Of a DNA stretch of 64,000 nucleotides, positions 20,397 to 30,158 are shown one piece after another (the first letter of the stretch is position 1; each line of letters starts with the position of its first letter). This stretch comes from Pseudovirgaria hyperparasitica (taxonomy: Eukaryota; Ascomycota; Dothideomycetes; Acrospermales; Acrospermaceae): positions 1,661,311 through 1,725,310 of the forward strand of contig NW_022985551.1 of assembly GCF_010093815.1 (NCBI RefSeq). Direction: 5' to 3'. The position numbers and the translations under genes were made by a program. The notes beneath the pieces are model-generated. The model searched no databases, was not told the DNA's origin, and was given only the letters and a program-made list of their open reading frames with translations.

Positions 20397-21423
20397 TCAG
20401 AGCTCCTTGGGCGTCCATTCAGAAAGTGTCTTCAGATCCCAGATGACTTTTAGATCAATTCCAGGATCTTGATAATCCGCTACTGTTACCAAAGCCTCTT
20501 TGTTAGGACGATATTGCGATAGATGACCGGCCCTGTCGATATAAAGCGCGTTCCAGCCAGCTTCGATAGCACCGATATAGTCTTTCTTATGATCGTCACC
20601 AACATAAAGCTTCTCGAAGCTGTCTATGCTAGCACTCGTATTGTATGGCTCTTTCGCGAGCTGGTCATCCAATAGCCTTAGGGCCATATCAAATATTGGG
20701 CGCTGTGGTTTTTCAAATCCAACATCGTAGCTTAGAACAGTAAAGCTGATGTCATCGTCCTCTGTAGCAATAATGGTTGGATCATACGTGATGCCTACCC
20801 TCCTGGACGCCACTTTAAGGCCGAAAGACCTTAGGATGCCAGGCACACGATCATCTGAATTAGTGATGATTCCCACAACAGTTCGCTCCCAAGGCCAATT
20901 TGAAGATAGACTCGGAGATCCCTTGACTCCTCGAAGCATGCTGAAGAAAGGAAGCACATCGGGGAACACGGTATAACCCTCACACGACGCGAATCGATGA
21001 AGCAAACCTGAGGTGACCGCCCAAGGTATATTTCTCCCATCTTTTAGGAACGGTCGGAATGTGTTTTCGATGATCTGCCCCTTGATTAGAACATTTATGG
21101 TATATATTACGATTCGATGTGCCTGCGCTGTACATTTTCCCACCAAGCTTGCGCACCCAATCCAGAGTCCCTTCCATAGTTTGGATGAAGCTTAGACTCT
21201 CGTCTGAATGCTATTGAAGTTATATATTAGACAATTTGACACATCTGGACTCGAAGTACTTGCCAGTGTGAAATGATGACTTGATCTCTTCGTCACTAAA
21301 GCCTGACAGGCCATGGCGACGCGCGATATCGCTGTACTGCTTGGCAATGGGCTCCTTTGGTGCGAATAACGTTCCAAATGCGTCAAAAGCTAGGAACAGG
21401 TTTGGTCTCTGTTTCGTGAACAT
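20397..21423 (-). CDS. HAD-superfamily hydrolase (haloacid-dehalogenase-like, HDHD3 type)
   Basis: Exons 21423..21260, 21203..21134 and 21074..20397 give 303 residues. The joins produce FHTGKRESKLHPNYGRDSGL and AQAWWENIIENTFRPFL, the highly conserved cap segment of fungal HDHD3-like proteins, so the model is well supported. Motif I is LAFDAFGTLF with the nucleophile D14. The second Asp of the phosphatase motif DxDGT is replaced by Phe, as in haloacid dehalogenases (DxYGT). Motif II is GIITNSDDR, motif III has the Lys in FEKPQRPIF, and motif IV is VGDDHKKDYIGA. A soluble enzyme, substrate unknown. The start at 21423 gives the usual short N-terminus; an upstream in-frame Met at 21546 would add residues unlike the family. 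It is divergent from the TANGO2 gene. Confidence 0.83.
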
Positions 21424-21923
21424 GATATAGATGACGTTTGACGACCTCGGGAGCAAGCAGTAAAGATTAGTAAGATCTGTTGGCGTCACCTGCCCGTAGT
21501 CTGTTGATGTTCGGTGGTCTGTGAAGATAAAATGGAAAGCCGGCACTTCCCAAACCAGGTAAGCGTCCTAAGTTGAACGCCGACACTCATGAATAGATGC
21601 TGATGCCTTCCATCAAACTCCGTCACTTCGTCCTTCTTTCTCTTTTCGTTCTTCAATCCGATTTTTCATCTTCAAATTCATCGTCGTTAAATCTTCGAAT
21701 GATTAGAGACTGCTTGTTCCACTCCTACAGCCCACATATGAGAGAGATTGCTTGAGACCTGTCAGGTATACAGCCCATCTGCGGGCTTGCCAGCTGTCAA
21801 AGGAAGTCACCGCCCTTTGGTACAACCTCGTGCATTTCACAACATCCCCAAGATTTCTCAGGACTCCCCTCTCTTTGATTGCAACTAACTGCTTTGAAGA
21901 ACACAGCGAAGACCTCGAGCATC
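21424..21923. promoter_or_regulatory. shared divergent promoter, HAD hydrolase / TANGO2
   Basis: A 500-base space between two outward-facing start codons. It has a pyrimidine-rich segment (about 21610-21660). No repeat or RNA gene seen. Confidence 0.35.
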
Positions 21924-22926
21924 ATGTGTATCGCAGTGATAACCACAGCGCATCCAGAGTACCCATTCATTCTCCTTGATAATCGAGACGTAAGCAACCA
22001 TTGGAGACGATGATAGCAATAACACTGATCTGTTTCAGGAATATCTGTCCAGACCAACAGCGGCAGCACGATGGTGGGATTCTCCATCATCTCAGGTTCT
22101 TGGTGGTTTCGACCTTTATCACAAGGCCCATGGCACCTGGCTGGGCATTACGCGCCAGGGACGCGTTGCTGTCTTGACGAACTATCGTGAAGAGAACCAA
22201 CCCATCCTCCCAAGTGGTCGAAGCAGAGGAGAGGTAGTCAATGGCTGGCTGGAATCTCCGCCCAGTCAGCACATTGACACTGAACACTACGCCAGACACG
22301 TCGTCGAGAACGACGGCGGAGTTCAAGGCATGGGCGGATTCAGCCTGATGTATGGTCGAATACAAGACGTGATCAAGACCGGCACTGGTCTTGCGATTCT
22401 ATCAAACCGGACTCCTGACGTAAAGGGTCTCATCTGGTTGGCTCAGAAGCCTGGCGAAACTCGTGCTATGAGCAATTCATTCTTCGGTGACGTGTCATGG
22501 CCGAAAGTCACCAATTGTGAGCATGACGTTGGCGTAGCTCTGTCTGAGAGTGCTAAGAAGAAAGAACCCAAGGAAGAACTGATCAAACGGCTTTTTGCGG
22601 TGCTCAGTAAGGGTGACTTGCGATCTCGAAAGAAGGGGGAAGATTGGGAGGTGTACCTTCGACAACTGCGCAATACGATATTCGTTCCGACCATCGGTGG
22701 ATCCAAGTTATCCGAAAATGAAGCGGACGAAGTCACTACGACTGAAAGCCCTAAGGCCGTTGACACAAGCCCTGGAGTCTATGGGACGCAGAAGCAGACA
22801 ATCATTCTGGTCAACCGTGACGGGCACGCCGACTTTGTGGAGAGAACGCTCTTTGATGTCAACAGTAACGCCGTTCCACCGGGTCAGGGCGACCGACACT
22901 TCGAGTTCGACATCGAGGGCTGGTAA
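21924..22926 (+). CDS. TANGO2/NRDE-family protein
   Basis: Exons 21924..21989 and 22039..22926 give 317 residues. The 49-base intron has GTAAGC...TTTCAG. The join yields the N-terminal signature MCIAVITTAHPEYPFILLDN then RDEYLSRPTAAARWW. The invariant NRDE tetrad is spread across the intron. GTWLGITRQGRVAVLTNYRE is the next conserved block and MGGFSLMYG follows. TANGO2 proteins are linked to Golgi and ER organisation and to haem trafficking in animals; the fungal role is not settled. Cys2 directly after Met is conserved and may be the N-terminal residue after processing. Length and motif order are normal. Confidence 0.87.
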
Positions 22927-23412
22927 GGTCTGCAATCCATTATACTACTCTGTTATCGTCGGCTGACTGCGTGCCAAGGCCAAAGACAACAGTCACAACA
23001 ACACGCATCGTCAAGCTCTGACAAAGAAGGCTGGCTGCAGTGAAGAAACTCTGTTCTGACCTACGAGCGAAACAACCCTTCACCACCGTTCTGCCGCTCT
23101 AACCGTCCCCCTCGCCCTGAATGGCTGGACGGTAAGTGCTCACTTCACTATCGTGATTGGCCTCACCGTCAACAATGGCCATCACGTGCTCTCATTTCGC
23201 CCACTGCCTTTGGCTTAATTTCGTCCGCCTTCTCCTTGTCACCTTCACTCCTCCATCCTTCAACCCCTTCACACTCGTTCCCCCTTTCCACTCCTGTCCT
23301 TTTGTATGCTTTAGAGGGCTTCGCTGTAAAGTACCTCAAGCTCACCAAAACCCGTTTTTCCCTGGGAATCGCGTCACCTTTCGTTCGATACCACCTCAAT
23401 TGTTCCGTAACG
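22927..23412. promoter_or_regulatory. 486-base spacer, upstream of Cys/His-rich protein gene
   Basis: Pyrimidine-rich from about 23200 to 23300 (runs of CCTTC/CTCC), a usual feature upstream of fungal starts. No gene seen. Confidence 0.35.
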
Positions 23413-24675
23413 ATGTGCCGACGCGTCGTTCATCGATATGCTCACTGTGGCCACACTGTAACTTCGCCCTTGCTACACTGTGGCAACCCACAGTGCGAAC
23501 AGCGTCACGAAGATCAGCTTGGCGAACCTGGCTATGCTTGCTCGAAATGCGAAAGATCCTCAGTTGGTAACAACTCGACTTCTGTGAGCACATCAAGCCG
23601 ATACTCTCATACGCGTCGTATGAGCCTCGACCCGGCTGTTAGAGCAGATCTTCGCTCTAACCTCGCATTGCTGGGATCAACGCACAGCAATATCAGCACT
23701 GATACTCCCACATCTGCCCACTCAGCACACTTTGCCCAACATGGCTCAAGCAACCAACTTTTGATCAACCCCATGCCCACCGTGCGTCATACACACCAGC
23801 AAGATACGCCGCTGCACCTTCGACGCAGCTCCCAGATCCAGGGAGGCGTACAAATCAATGCACACGTTCGAATGAACAGTGCTATTTTTGATGGTGGAGA
23901 TCACGCCCGCAATGCGCCTGTTTCCTTCCCGCCTCCCGCCCCAAATGTCAGAAGGCAAGAGGAGATACGGACGCCTGTCATAACTTCAGCGGTACCAGCT
24001 GATCAAGGTCCTCCGTCAGCCCCCACTACTCCACGTCGTCGCCGTGACTCTATCCGTCAGGCTCAGTGGATTGGGAGTCCCAGCACCGAGACCCCACCAC
24101 CAATGCCCGCTGTCAACGTGCCATTTACCCATCCCGGATCTCCTCATCACCGTCGCCAGGGACCCTCAGTCAGTGGAGTACAGCAACATCAGAGCCTTGC
24201 GCGCAGACCCTCCAACAGCGGTGATCGACCTCAGACCACGTCAACAAACCGCCGTAACAGTGTTAACAATCCGTTCGGCACTCAGCGCCATCGAGTCAAT
24301 CAGGCACAGCCAGGCAATTCACAGCGTCAGCACCTCGGACACCGTCAACAAGCCAATCCGTCTCAAAGAGGCTCACAGGCTCAGCGAGCACTCCAGCACG
24401 GACCACAGCGTCAACACCTTGGACAGCGTCAGCAGAATATTTCGTCTCATGAAGGTCCACAGGCTCAGCGTGCAAACCAGCATGGACCACAGCGTCAACA
24501 GACCTATCCATCTCAAGCAGGTCCACAGGCCCAGCAAGGAATCCAGGACCGCTCTCAGCACCCTCAACGCAGTGGCATTAGTGTTGACAACAACAGCAGC
24601 GTGGATCTTGGATGGCCTGAGAACCCTCAGTTTGGCCACGAGAGAAGTTTCTACCATGGCAGTAACATTTGGTGA
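23413..24675 (+). CDS. Cys/His-rich N-terminus, Gln-rich repeat protein
   Basis: A 420-residue reading frame from Met 23413. The first 47 residues have a zinc-ligand pattern, MCRRVVHRYAHCGH, LLHCGNPQCEQRH then YACSKCE, of a kind seen at the start of many small ascomycete hypothetical proteins. The rest is disordered (Ser, Pro, Gln, Arg). From about residue 304 there are 28-residue tandem repeats starting QRQHLG (bases 24322, 24406 and 24490), the third partial. The frame stays open 177 bases upstream of this Met, but that part looks like 5' UTR; the zinc-ligand block beginning right at MCRR decides the start. Function unknown; possibly a regulator with a small zinc module. Confidence 0.6.
   Translation: MCRRVVHRYAHCGHTVTSPLLHCGNPQCEQRHEDQLGEPGYACSKCERSSVGNNSTSVSTSSRYSHTRRMSLDPAVRADLRSNLALLGSTHSNISTDTPTSAHSAHFAQHGSSNQLLINPMPTVRHTHQQDTPLHLRRSSQIQGGVQINAHVRMNSAIFDGGDHARNAPVSFPPPAPNVRRQEEIRTPVITSAVPADQGPPSAPTTPRRRRDSIRQAQWIGSPSTETPPPMPAVNVPFTHPGSPHHRRQGPSVSGVQQHQSLARRPSNSGDRPQTTSTNRRNSVNNPFGTQRHRVNQAQPGNSQRQHLGHRQQANPSQRGSQAQRALQHGPQRQHLGQRQQNISSHEGPQAQRANQHGPQRQQTYPSQAGPQAQQGIQDRSQHPQRSGISVDNNSSVDLGWPENPQFGHERSFYHGSNIW
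24322..24550 (+). repeat. 84-base coding minisatellite, about 2.7 copies
   Basis: Copies begin at 24322, 24406 and 24490 with CAGCGTCA(G/A)CA. The period is exactly 84 bases, so the frame is kept and 28-residue Gln-rich units result. It lies inside the Cys/His-rich protein gene. Confidence 0.75.
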
Positions 24676-25825
24676 TCTTACTGCATGAGTATCCATGACC
24701 AAGCCGGTGTCACTCAAACGTGTGCAGGCGCTCGGCCAGATCGACCGTACCTTCTAGCTACCGTGGAGGTGCCACGTACAATTGTTTCTTATTTCCTACC
24801 TACTCGATGTCTTCACATCTCACTTCGCTCGAGTCGTTGAAAGGCCTTACTGGCGTATCTGCACTCTCGTCCTGTCTCTACCGTCAAAAGTCAATTTATT
24901 TTTGCAAAGTCGACTACGTTCTTCTCTGAGTTCACTATATGAGCTACTTGGCTACTTGTCCTCCACGCTTTGGATCGGCAACCTCTGGACCACATTCATC
25001 ACATCACTTGTCATATCTTGGGTCTGGAGGTTGGCAAGTCATGCTCGTTGTTTTGTTTTCTTCTCTACTATCGTTTGACTAACTTCCATTGTATTAATTT
25101 GCCTGGTCATCACTCGTTCATCAACGAATTTACTTACACATCCTCTCCTTTGTCACCTGACGAACCTATCTGTTCGCCTTTACAATTGTACCATTATCCA
25201 TCTCTGTAACAGCGTCGGCGTACTTGGCGCTTTGGTCACAGCAGTCTCCCTTGGAATCTCTGACACTACGTTCGGATTGATCCCTTTGGCGGATTGCATA
25301 GGCGCGCTGTTTGTATTGATCTCATTCTTGTTTTGACATCCACACTCGTTTGGTCTCTTGTTCAACCCGAAAGTTTGCCTGCTAGGTATCTACGCTGTAC
25401 GAATAATGTAGGCACAGCGATCTCGGCGGTTGAAAATGAATATCGCAATTCAAAAAGGGGTTGGGAAATGTATATTCCTGGGTCATTATCTAGGTTTGAA
25501 AAGGTTAATAGAAAAGCTTATGAGCACCAAAAACCTGTGTGTATGCTGCATGGTATTTGTGACTGTGTCTTCCTTTAGACTCTACTTTGATTGACCATTG
25601 AATTGTTCATCTCAGGCCTTTTCCAAAGTCGAGACCTCTGTGCTAGACTAGACCCATTACATTACGCGCTCGCTAAAACGACTGAGCAACACGACAAATG
25701 AAGTGCCCGTCTGTAGTATAGAGCTAAAGCAGAGAATCCTCAGTATCAAAAGTGCTCCGCGCCATCCTATGCTTCATATCATCGTCATTTTTTCTTCATT
25801 ACTAGAATGCACATAGCACGTCATC
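24676..25825. other. 1.15 kb convergent intergenic stretch
   Basis: It lies between the stop of the Cys/His-rich gene and the stop of the RING-CH gene, so it holds two 3' ends. The open frames here (for example 24782-25078) are hydrophobic but show no family signal. No repeat noticed. Confidence 0.4.
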
Positions 25826-27457
25826 TCAAACCCTCTCCTGACCCCCAACCTTCTTATACTCCTTCCGCACCTTATCCCAATCCACAATCCTCCGCTTCCG
25901 ATGACTCCGCGCAATGCGCCACCGCACATACAACATCACCGCATCACGTACACTCACAAACAAGCACCCACCAACCAGACTCCGGCCCCATCTCGTCTGC
26001 AATACGCCCGTGGGACGCCCTGATGTCGGTGCGGAGATGAGTGCTTTGGGGAGCGAGCAGCGGAGCAGTTCGCCTACGACTGCAGCGACGGAGGGGAAGA
26101 GCAAGGCGCCGAAGATCGTGTCTGCGAGGCGGGTTATGCTGAGGTATTCGTGCGGACGTTGGGCGCGGGGTGCGCGCGGGACGTTGGGAGCTGGTGCTGC
26201 GTCGTCGTCTTGCTGTGCGTCGGCGGCGTCGAGGGGTGGTGCGTTGAGCGGATGGGCTTCTTCGAGGGCGTGTTCTTCGGCGATGTGGTCGTGGTCGTGG
26301 TCGTGGCCATGGTCATGGTCATGGTCATGGTCATGGTCATGGTCATGGCCGTCTTCGACAATGATATCGAGGCCGATCTCGAGGACGTCGCCGTCGCCGT
26401 CGGCCGCGTGAAATATGCCGTCATCGTCGCCGTGCACCCCGTCTTGCGCATTCTCGTCCTGGCGTGATTGTGGTTGGACCTCACGGAGCCAGCGGCGCTC
26501 GTGCGCGCGCCAGACTTTCTCGTAGTAGAAGTTGTACATGCCACGCATGTAGGGTAGGAGAGCGAAGGATAGTGCGGCACTAGGAGGCCAGGTGAGGGGT
26601 GACTTGGACAAATCGATATTTATGTGACGTCCGGAGCTTGCGAAGAAGAGGAAGGGAACGATTGGGAGGAGACCATCGGCGAGGGACATGCGGGAGGCTA
26701 CGAGGAGGCCGGGGATGAGGGTGACACCGGTGTGGAGAGGTAAGGTTCGATAGAAGTTCTTGAAGAAAGAGAGCAGGAGAGATTGTTGGGAGTCTGTACC
26801 TTGGCCGAAGTGGTAGAGAGGCTCGAGGATTGCGCGGCCTTCAGTGTAGCCGAATATAAGGTATATCGTTGAGATGCCGTGCATGTGGCATAGCTGGTAT
26901 CCCGAGTACCCTATTACGCCGGCAATGCCAGGGAGTATGAGTGACCCAGTAAGCTTTTCGACGACCCGGACGACATCGACAATGTAGTCTCTTGGCCGTG
27001 ATATCTCTATCTTCGATTTGCACTGGGGACACAAAATTTCCTTGCGTTCTCCGGATCTTCTGCGAGTCTTTGGGGCTTCCATGTCAGCTATCCACTCCAA
27101 CAGGCAGGCTTCGTGCGCGGTGAGGGCGCATTTGCATGGACTGCGCCATTCAGAGCTGTCAGGTGTATCTTCGGTCTCATCTTGGAAACATATCCAGCAC
27201 TTGCGAACGTCGTCATCGTCTGCGAATGTTGAGGGTTTCGTGGGCTCGGTATTGGTTTGGGAGGGTTCAATCTGCTCGTCGGATTGCTTTTGTGTTGGAC
27301 TAGATGGTCTTCTGTTCAGCAAAAGGGTTTGCGAATCCTCTGATGTAGTCGAAAAGGCTTCGCTGTCGCCGCGTGCCACTTGCGCGGAAGGTTGGCACTG
27401 GGGTTCGCGAGGAGAGGAACGGCGTTGGGATGTAGCTCGTGGAGGTACAGAAGCCAT
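25826..27457 (-). CDS. RING-CH (RINGv) membrane E3 ubiquitin ligase with His-Asp repeat
   Basis: A single-exon frame of 543 residues. The RING-CH domain is KCWICFQDETEDTPDSSEW...CKC...HEACLLEW...CPQC with ligands C87, C90, C108, C110, H115, C118, C143 and C146 (C4HC3), the MARCH/Doa10/Ssm4 class. Several membrane segments follow: SLILPGIAGVIGYSGY, about 205-285 (LLLSFFKNFYRTL, LIPGLLVA, LLPIVPFLFFA), and two near 455-510. Between them is a low-complexity loop, residues about 369-391, of alternating His and Asp, then an acidic and Ala/Pro-rich part. It is likely an ER or other endomembrane ligase that ubiquitinates membrane proteins. The His-Asp run is encoded by a hexamer repeat and could bind metal ions. 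It is divergent from the TFIIIC-like gene. Confidence 0.85.
   Translation of the reverse strand: MASVPPRATSQRRSSPREPQCQPSAQVARGDSEAFSTTSEDSQTLLLNRRPSSPTQKQSDEQIEPSQTNTEPTKPSTFADDDDVRKCWICFQDETEDTPDSSEWRSPCKCALTAHEACLLEWIADMEAPKTRRRSGERKEILCPQCKSKIEISRPRDYIVDVVRVVEKLTGSLILPGIAGVIGYSGYQLCHMHGISTIYLIFGYTEGRAILEPLYHFGQGTDSQQSLLLSFFKNFYRTLPLHTGVTLIPGLLVASRMSLADGLLPIVPFLFFASSGRHINIDLSKSPLTWPPSAALSFALLPYMRGMYNFYYEKVWRAHERRWLREVQPQSRQDENAQDGVHGDDDGIFHAADGDGDVLEIGLDIIVEDGHDHDHDHDHDHDHGHDHDHDHIAEEHALEEAHPLNAPPLDAADAQQDDDAAPAPNVPRAPRAQRPHEYLSITRLADTIFGALLFPSVAAVVGELLRCSLPKALISAPTSGRPTGVLQTRWGRSLVGGCLFVSVRDAVMLYVRWRIARSHRKRRIVDWDKVRKEYKKVGGQERV
26287..26350 (-). repeat. hexanucleotide repeat coding for (His-Asp)n
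   Basis: About ten units of GTCATG/GTCGTG on the plus strand (CATGAC/CACGAC read on the coding strand), giving a run of alternating His and Asp in the RING-CH protein. The central units are identical, which suggests recent slippage. Confidence 0.8.
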
Positions 27458-27944
27458 GTTCGGAAACTTTGATCGCTGATGGTTTCAAGAGGGTTGCATA
27501 GGCGCAAGACCGTAGGATATTAGGTGCAAAGAAATGTAAGAAGAGGTCATACGAATAGGTTTGACGTAACGAAGAATGATCTGGATGGATGCCGCTGAGC
27601 TCGAGCCACACCTCGGCTCGCGACACGACTTTCAGCTTGACGGCCAGTCTAGCCTACACTTACTTACAAGACCAGGTTGCCCATCACGCACAACTGTCTT
27701 GACGTTAAGAAAACAGATTTCGATTTGCCGAAGAGGCGTTCCTGATGGTCTGAAACCCAACGTAATCAAAGTGAGCAAAATCGACCACAAGCCCAAGTCT
27801 GCCACATGGTAGAATTTGCCATGTCATGAGGTCGATGAGAACTTCGCAAAGTTTCGCGCGCACCTTAAGATGAAACGCAGCAGTGTCTTTGCGTGCTATA
27901 ATATATGCTCCTGATCTACCTATAGCTAACAAGTAAAGGTATTA
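27458..27944. promoter_or_regulatory. shared divergent promoter, RING-CH ligase / TFIIIC-like
   Basis: A 487-base space between outward-facing start codons. No repeat. A TATAATATATG lies at about 27898, some 45 bases before the TFIIIC-like start. Confidence 0.35.
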
Positions 27945-30158
27945 ATGGGCGACGTCAGGCGATCAAGCAGATCGCATAAACCCAATGCGCGATACACGCA
28001 AGACCCGCTTGAGGGTGTCGACTTTGATGATGAGCCTGAAGATGGTAGACAGTTTGAGCCTTTACCACTAAAGCATAAGTCAGGGCATGACTTTGATGCT
28101 AATGATGCGCAAGACAACGATGACGAAGACGAATATGTAGCTGAACGTAGAGACTCTGGGAAAAGCCGTTCGTACAACCACGACGATGACTCCGTGGATG
28201 AAGACGGGGACACCAATTCAGGGGCGGAAGAGGTCGACCTGACTCGAGTCCGCGCACCAAAGGAGATCACTCTCAACGATGGACGCAAGAGGCCGCTCAA
28301 GGAAGACGGAAAACGGTCAAGACTGCTATTCGAATTTCACAAAGGTAGCCATGAGAGACGGTTACACAGCTTCTATGGGAGGGATGAGGGCGATTATAAG
28401 CCTGCCTCTGCAACACGGAATATTTCATACCCGTACCCAACATTGCCAGCTCGACGATTGATTCAAGATCTCAGTTCAGGCGGCCCAGCGGGAGGCATGG
28501 CGTACAGTCTCTTCCATCCGGACGAGGCACGAAAGCTGGAGGGAACGACGGGATGGAATTGGTACTATGAGCATGGCGGACGAAGTGCTTTTCAAGAAAG
28601 ACAGTATATGAAGTCTATCACCGTAGACGAAGCGCTACCCTATGTAGCACAGCCAGCACACAAAAGCATCAATCTGCTTCTGGGGCCATTTCGGGAGCCT
28701 CAGCTGTATAATTTGAGAGTTGGCAAGAGCATGCGATTAAAAGATTCTTGGCCTCTTCCGAAAGTCCCTGACCCAACATACAAGAATGGCTGGCTTCTCA
28801 ACGTTGGGCGGAGGATACAGGGTATAGAATGGATTCCGAATCGCAATTCAGGAACACAGTACCTTTGCATCTCGATGCTCCGACAACAAATTGCCAGACC
28901 TCCGCCTGGTGTGAACACCACTAGTGCTTTCAGACCAGGCGAATCGCACAAGGACACCTTTGAGCTATGGGCTTTTGATATTCCACCTACCAATGGCCCT
29001 AACACGCCTGTACTAAGGCCAGAGCCTCGCCTAGCTATGACTATATGCACAGACTGGGGATATCTGAAGGAATTCAAATGGTGTCCATGCCTGAAGCATA
29101 AGAGTCGAAAATCTCAAGACGACCCCAAAACTACAAAATTTGGCCTCCTAGCCGGGATATGGAGCGATGGCGCTTTACGTGTGCTTGATTTAAGCTCTTG
29201 TGTGGAAGCCGCAGAGCCGCAGTACCTGCATATATCTAGAGCAGCATTCGAGGTCCGCATACCTGGGAGCGTGTGTACATCTCTCACCTGGCTCTCTAGC
29301 AATGTCATCGCTGCAAGTGGTGCAGACGGTACTGTCTCTATCTGGGACATCAGCCAGGTCTTGCGCTGTGAAGCTCCGCAAACGCCAAAGCCATTCTTCT
29401 ACGAACTCATTCACGACACGTACATACTATCCATCTCGAGTGCTTATCCATCCCATCCGCACCTCGTGACAACAACCTCGATGGATGGTTTCTTCTACCT
29501 GTTTGATATTCGGTCGCCGAAAATAGATAAATCTTGGCCACCGCGGAGTCGCATTGGACCTCCCACAACAGTCTGGTCAGACCACTGCCAAGGTTGGCTA
29601 TCACCAGACGACCACTGTCTTGTGAAATTATTCTCCATGCGGCGCGTCTTCTCATACGTCGCTGTTGGGAGAGGAGATGGAATAGTTGGCTGCTTGGCTA
29701 CAAGTCCGGTACATTTGAGCGCTTTGATGGGTACCCACAGTGGGCATGTTCATGTTACAAATCCAGAGAGGAAAATATTCGACTCGAGGACTTTGGCTTG
29801 GCAGCAGACATGGTTTCTGCATGAGTGGAAGTCAGCTCAGTGCAATGAGGACGAGTCAGACGCGACAATGGCCGATGACGATGATTTTGCAAACGGTCCA
29901 TTACATCATAAGCCAGATTCGAAAGAAGTTCGATCAAAGCCTCTAGTACGTATCACGGAGGGATATAATCCTGTGGAGGTTCAGATGAACGGAGTGGAAG
30001 CGACAGCAGATGGAGATGATTTCGATGCATCATTCACTATACATGAGGAGCAGACAGCGATCACTAGTACATCATGGAACCCAAATCTTAATTATGGAGG
30101 ATGGGCAGCGGCGGGAATGGGATCAGGGTTAGTACGAGTGGAAGATATCTCCATATAA
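27945..30158 (+). CDS. WD40 protein, probable TFIIIC subunit (Tfc6/Sfc6-like)
   Basis: A single-exon frame of 737 residues. The N-terminal 110 residues are acidic and Ser-rich (RRSSRSHKPNARYTQ, then DDEDEYVAERRD). WD40-like blades follow from about 280: RIQGIEWIPNRNSGTQYLCI, the block around FKWCPC...GLLAGIWSDGALRVLDL, CTSLTWLSSNVIAASGADG with TVSIWDI, and HLVTTTSMDGFFYLFDIRS. The last part has GYNPVEVQMNG and ITSTSWNPNLNYGGWAAAGM. This order fits the fungal TFIIIC subunit Tfc6 (tau91), which sits on the B-box of tRNA genes and recruits Pol III. The assignment rests on remembered family features. Another nuclear WD40 protein is possible. Confidence 0.62.
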   Translation: MGDVRRSSRSHKPNARYTQDPLEGVDFDDEPEDGRQFEPLPLKHKSGHDFDANDAQDNDDEDEYVAERRDSGKSRSYNHDDDSVDEDGDTNSGAEEVDLTRVRAPKEITLNDGRKRPLKEDGKRSRLLFEFHKGSHERRLHSFYGRDEGDYKPASATRNISYPYPTLPARRLIQDLSSGGPAGGMAYSLFHPDEARKLEGTTGWNWYYEHGGRSAFQERQYMKSITVDEALPYVAQPAHKSINLLLGPFREPQLYNLRVGKSMRLKDSWPLPKVPDPTYKNGWLLNVGRRIQGIEWIPNRNSGTQYLCISMLRQQIARPPPGVNTTSAFRPGESHKDTFELWAFDIPPTNGPNTPVLRPEPRLAMTICTDWGYLKEFKWCPCLKHKSRKSQDDPKTTKFGLLAGIWSDGALRVLDLSSCVEAAEPQYLHISRAAFEVRIPGSVCTSLTWLSSNVIAASGADGTVSIWDISQVLRCEAPQTPKPFFYELIHDTYILSISSAYPSHPHLVTTTSMDGFFYLFDIRSPKIDKSWPPRSRIGPPTTVWSDHCQGWLSPDDHCLVKLFSMRRVFSYVAVGRGDGIVGCLATSPVHLSALMGTHSGHVHVTNPERKIFDSRTLAWQQTWFLHEWKSAQCNEDESDATMADDDDFANGPLHHKPDSKEVRSKPLVRITEGYNPVEVQMNGVEATADGDDFDASFTIHEEQTAITSTSWNPNLNYGGWAAAGMGSGLVRVEDISI

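Noticed and set aside
24044-24688. 214-residue plus frame overlapping the Cys/His-rich gene
   Set aside because: Repeats of the 84-base minisatellite read in another frame; no independent start region.
26134-26580. 148-residue minus frame with a Met-Thr repeat
   Set aside because: Alternative reading of the hexamer repeat in the RING-CH gene.
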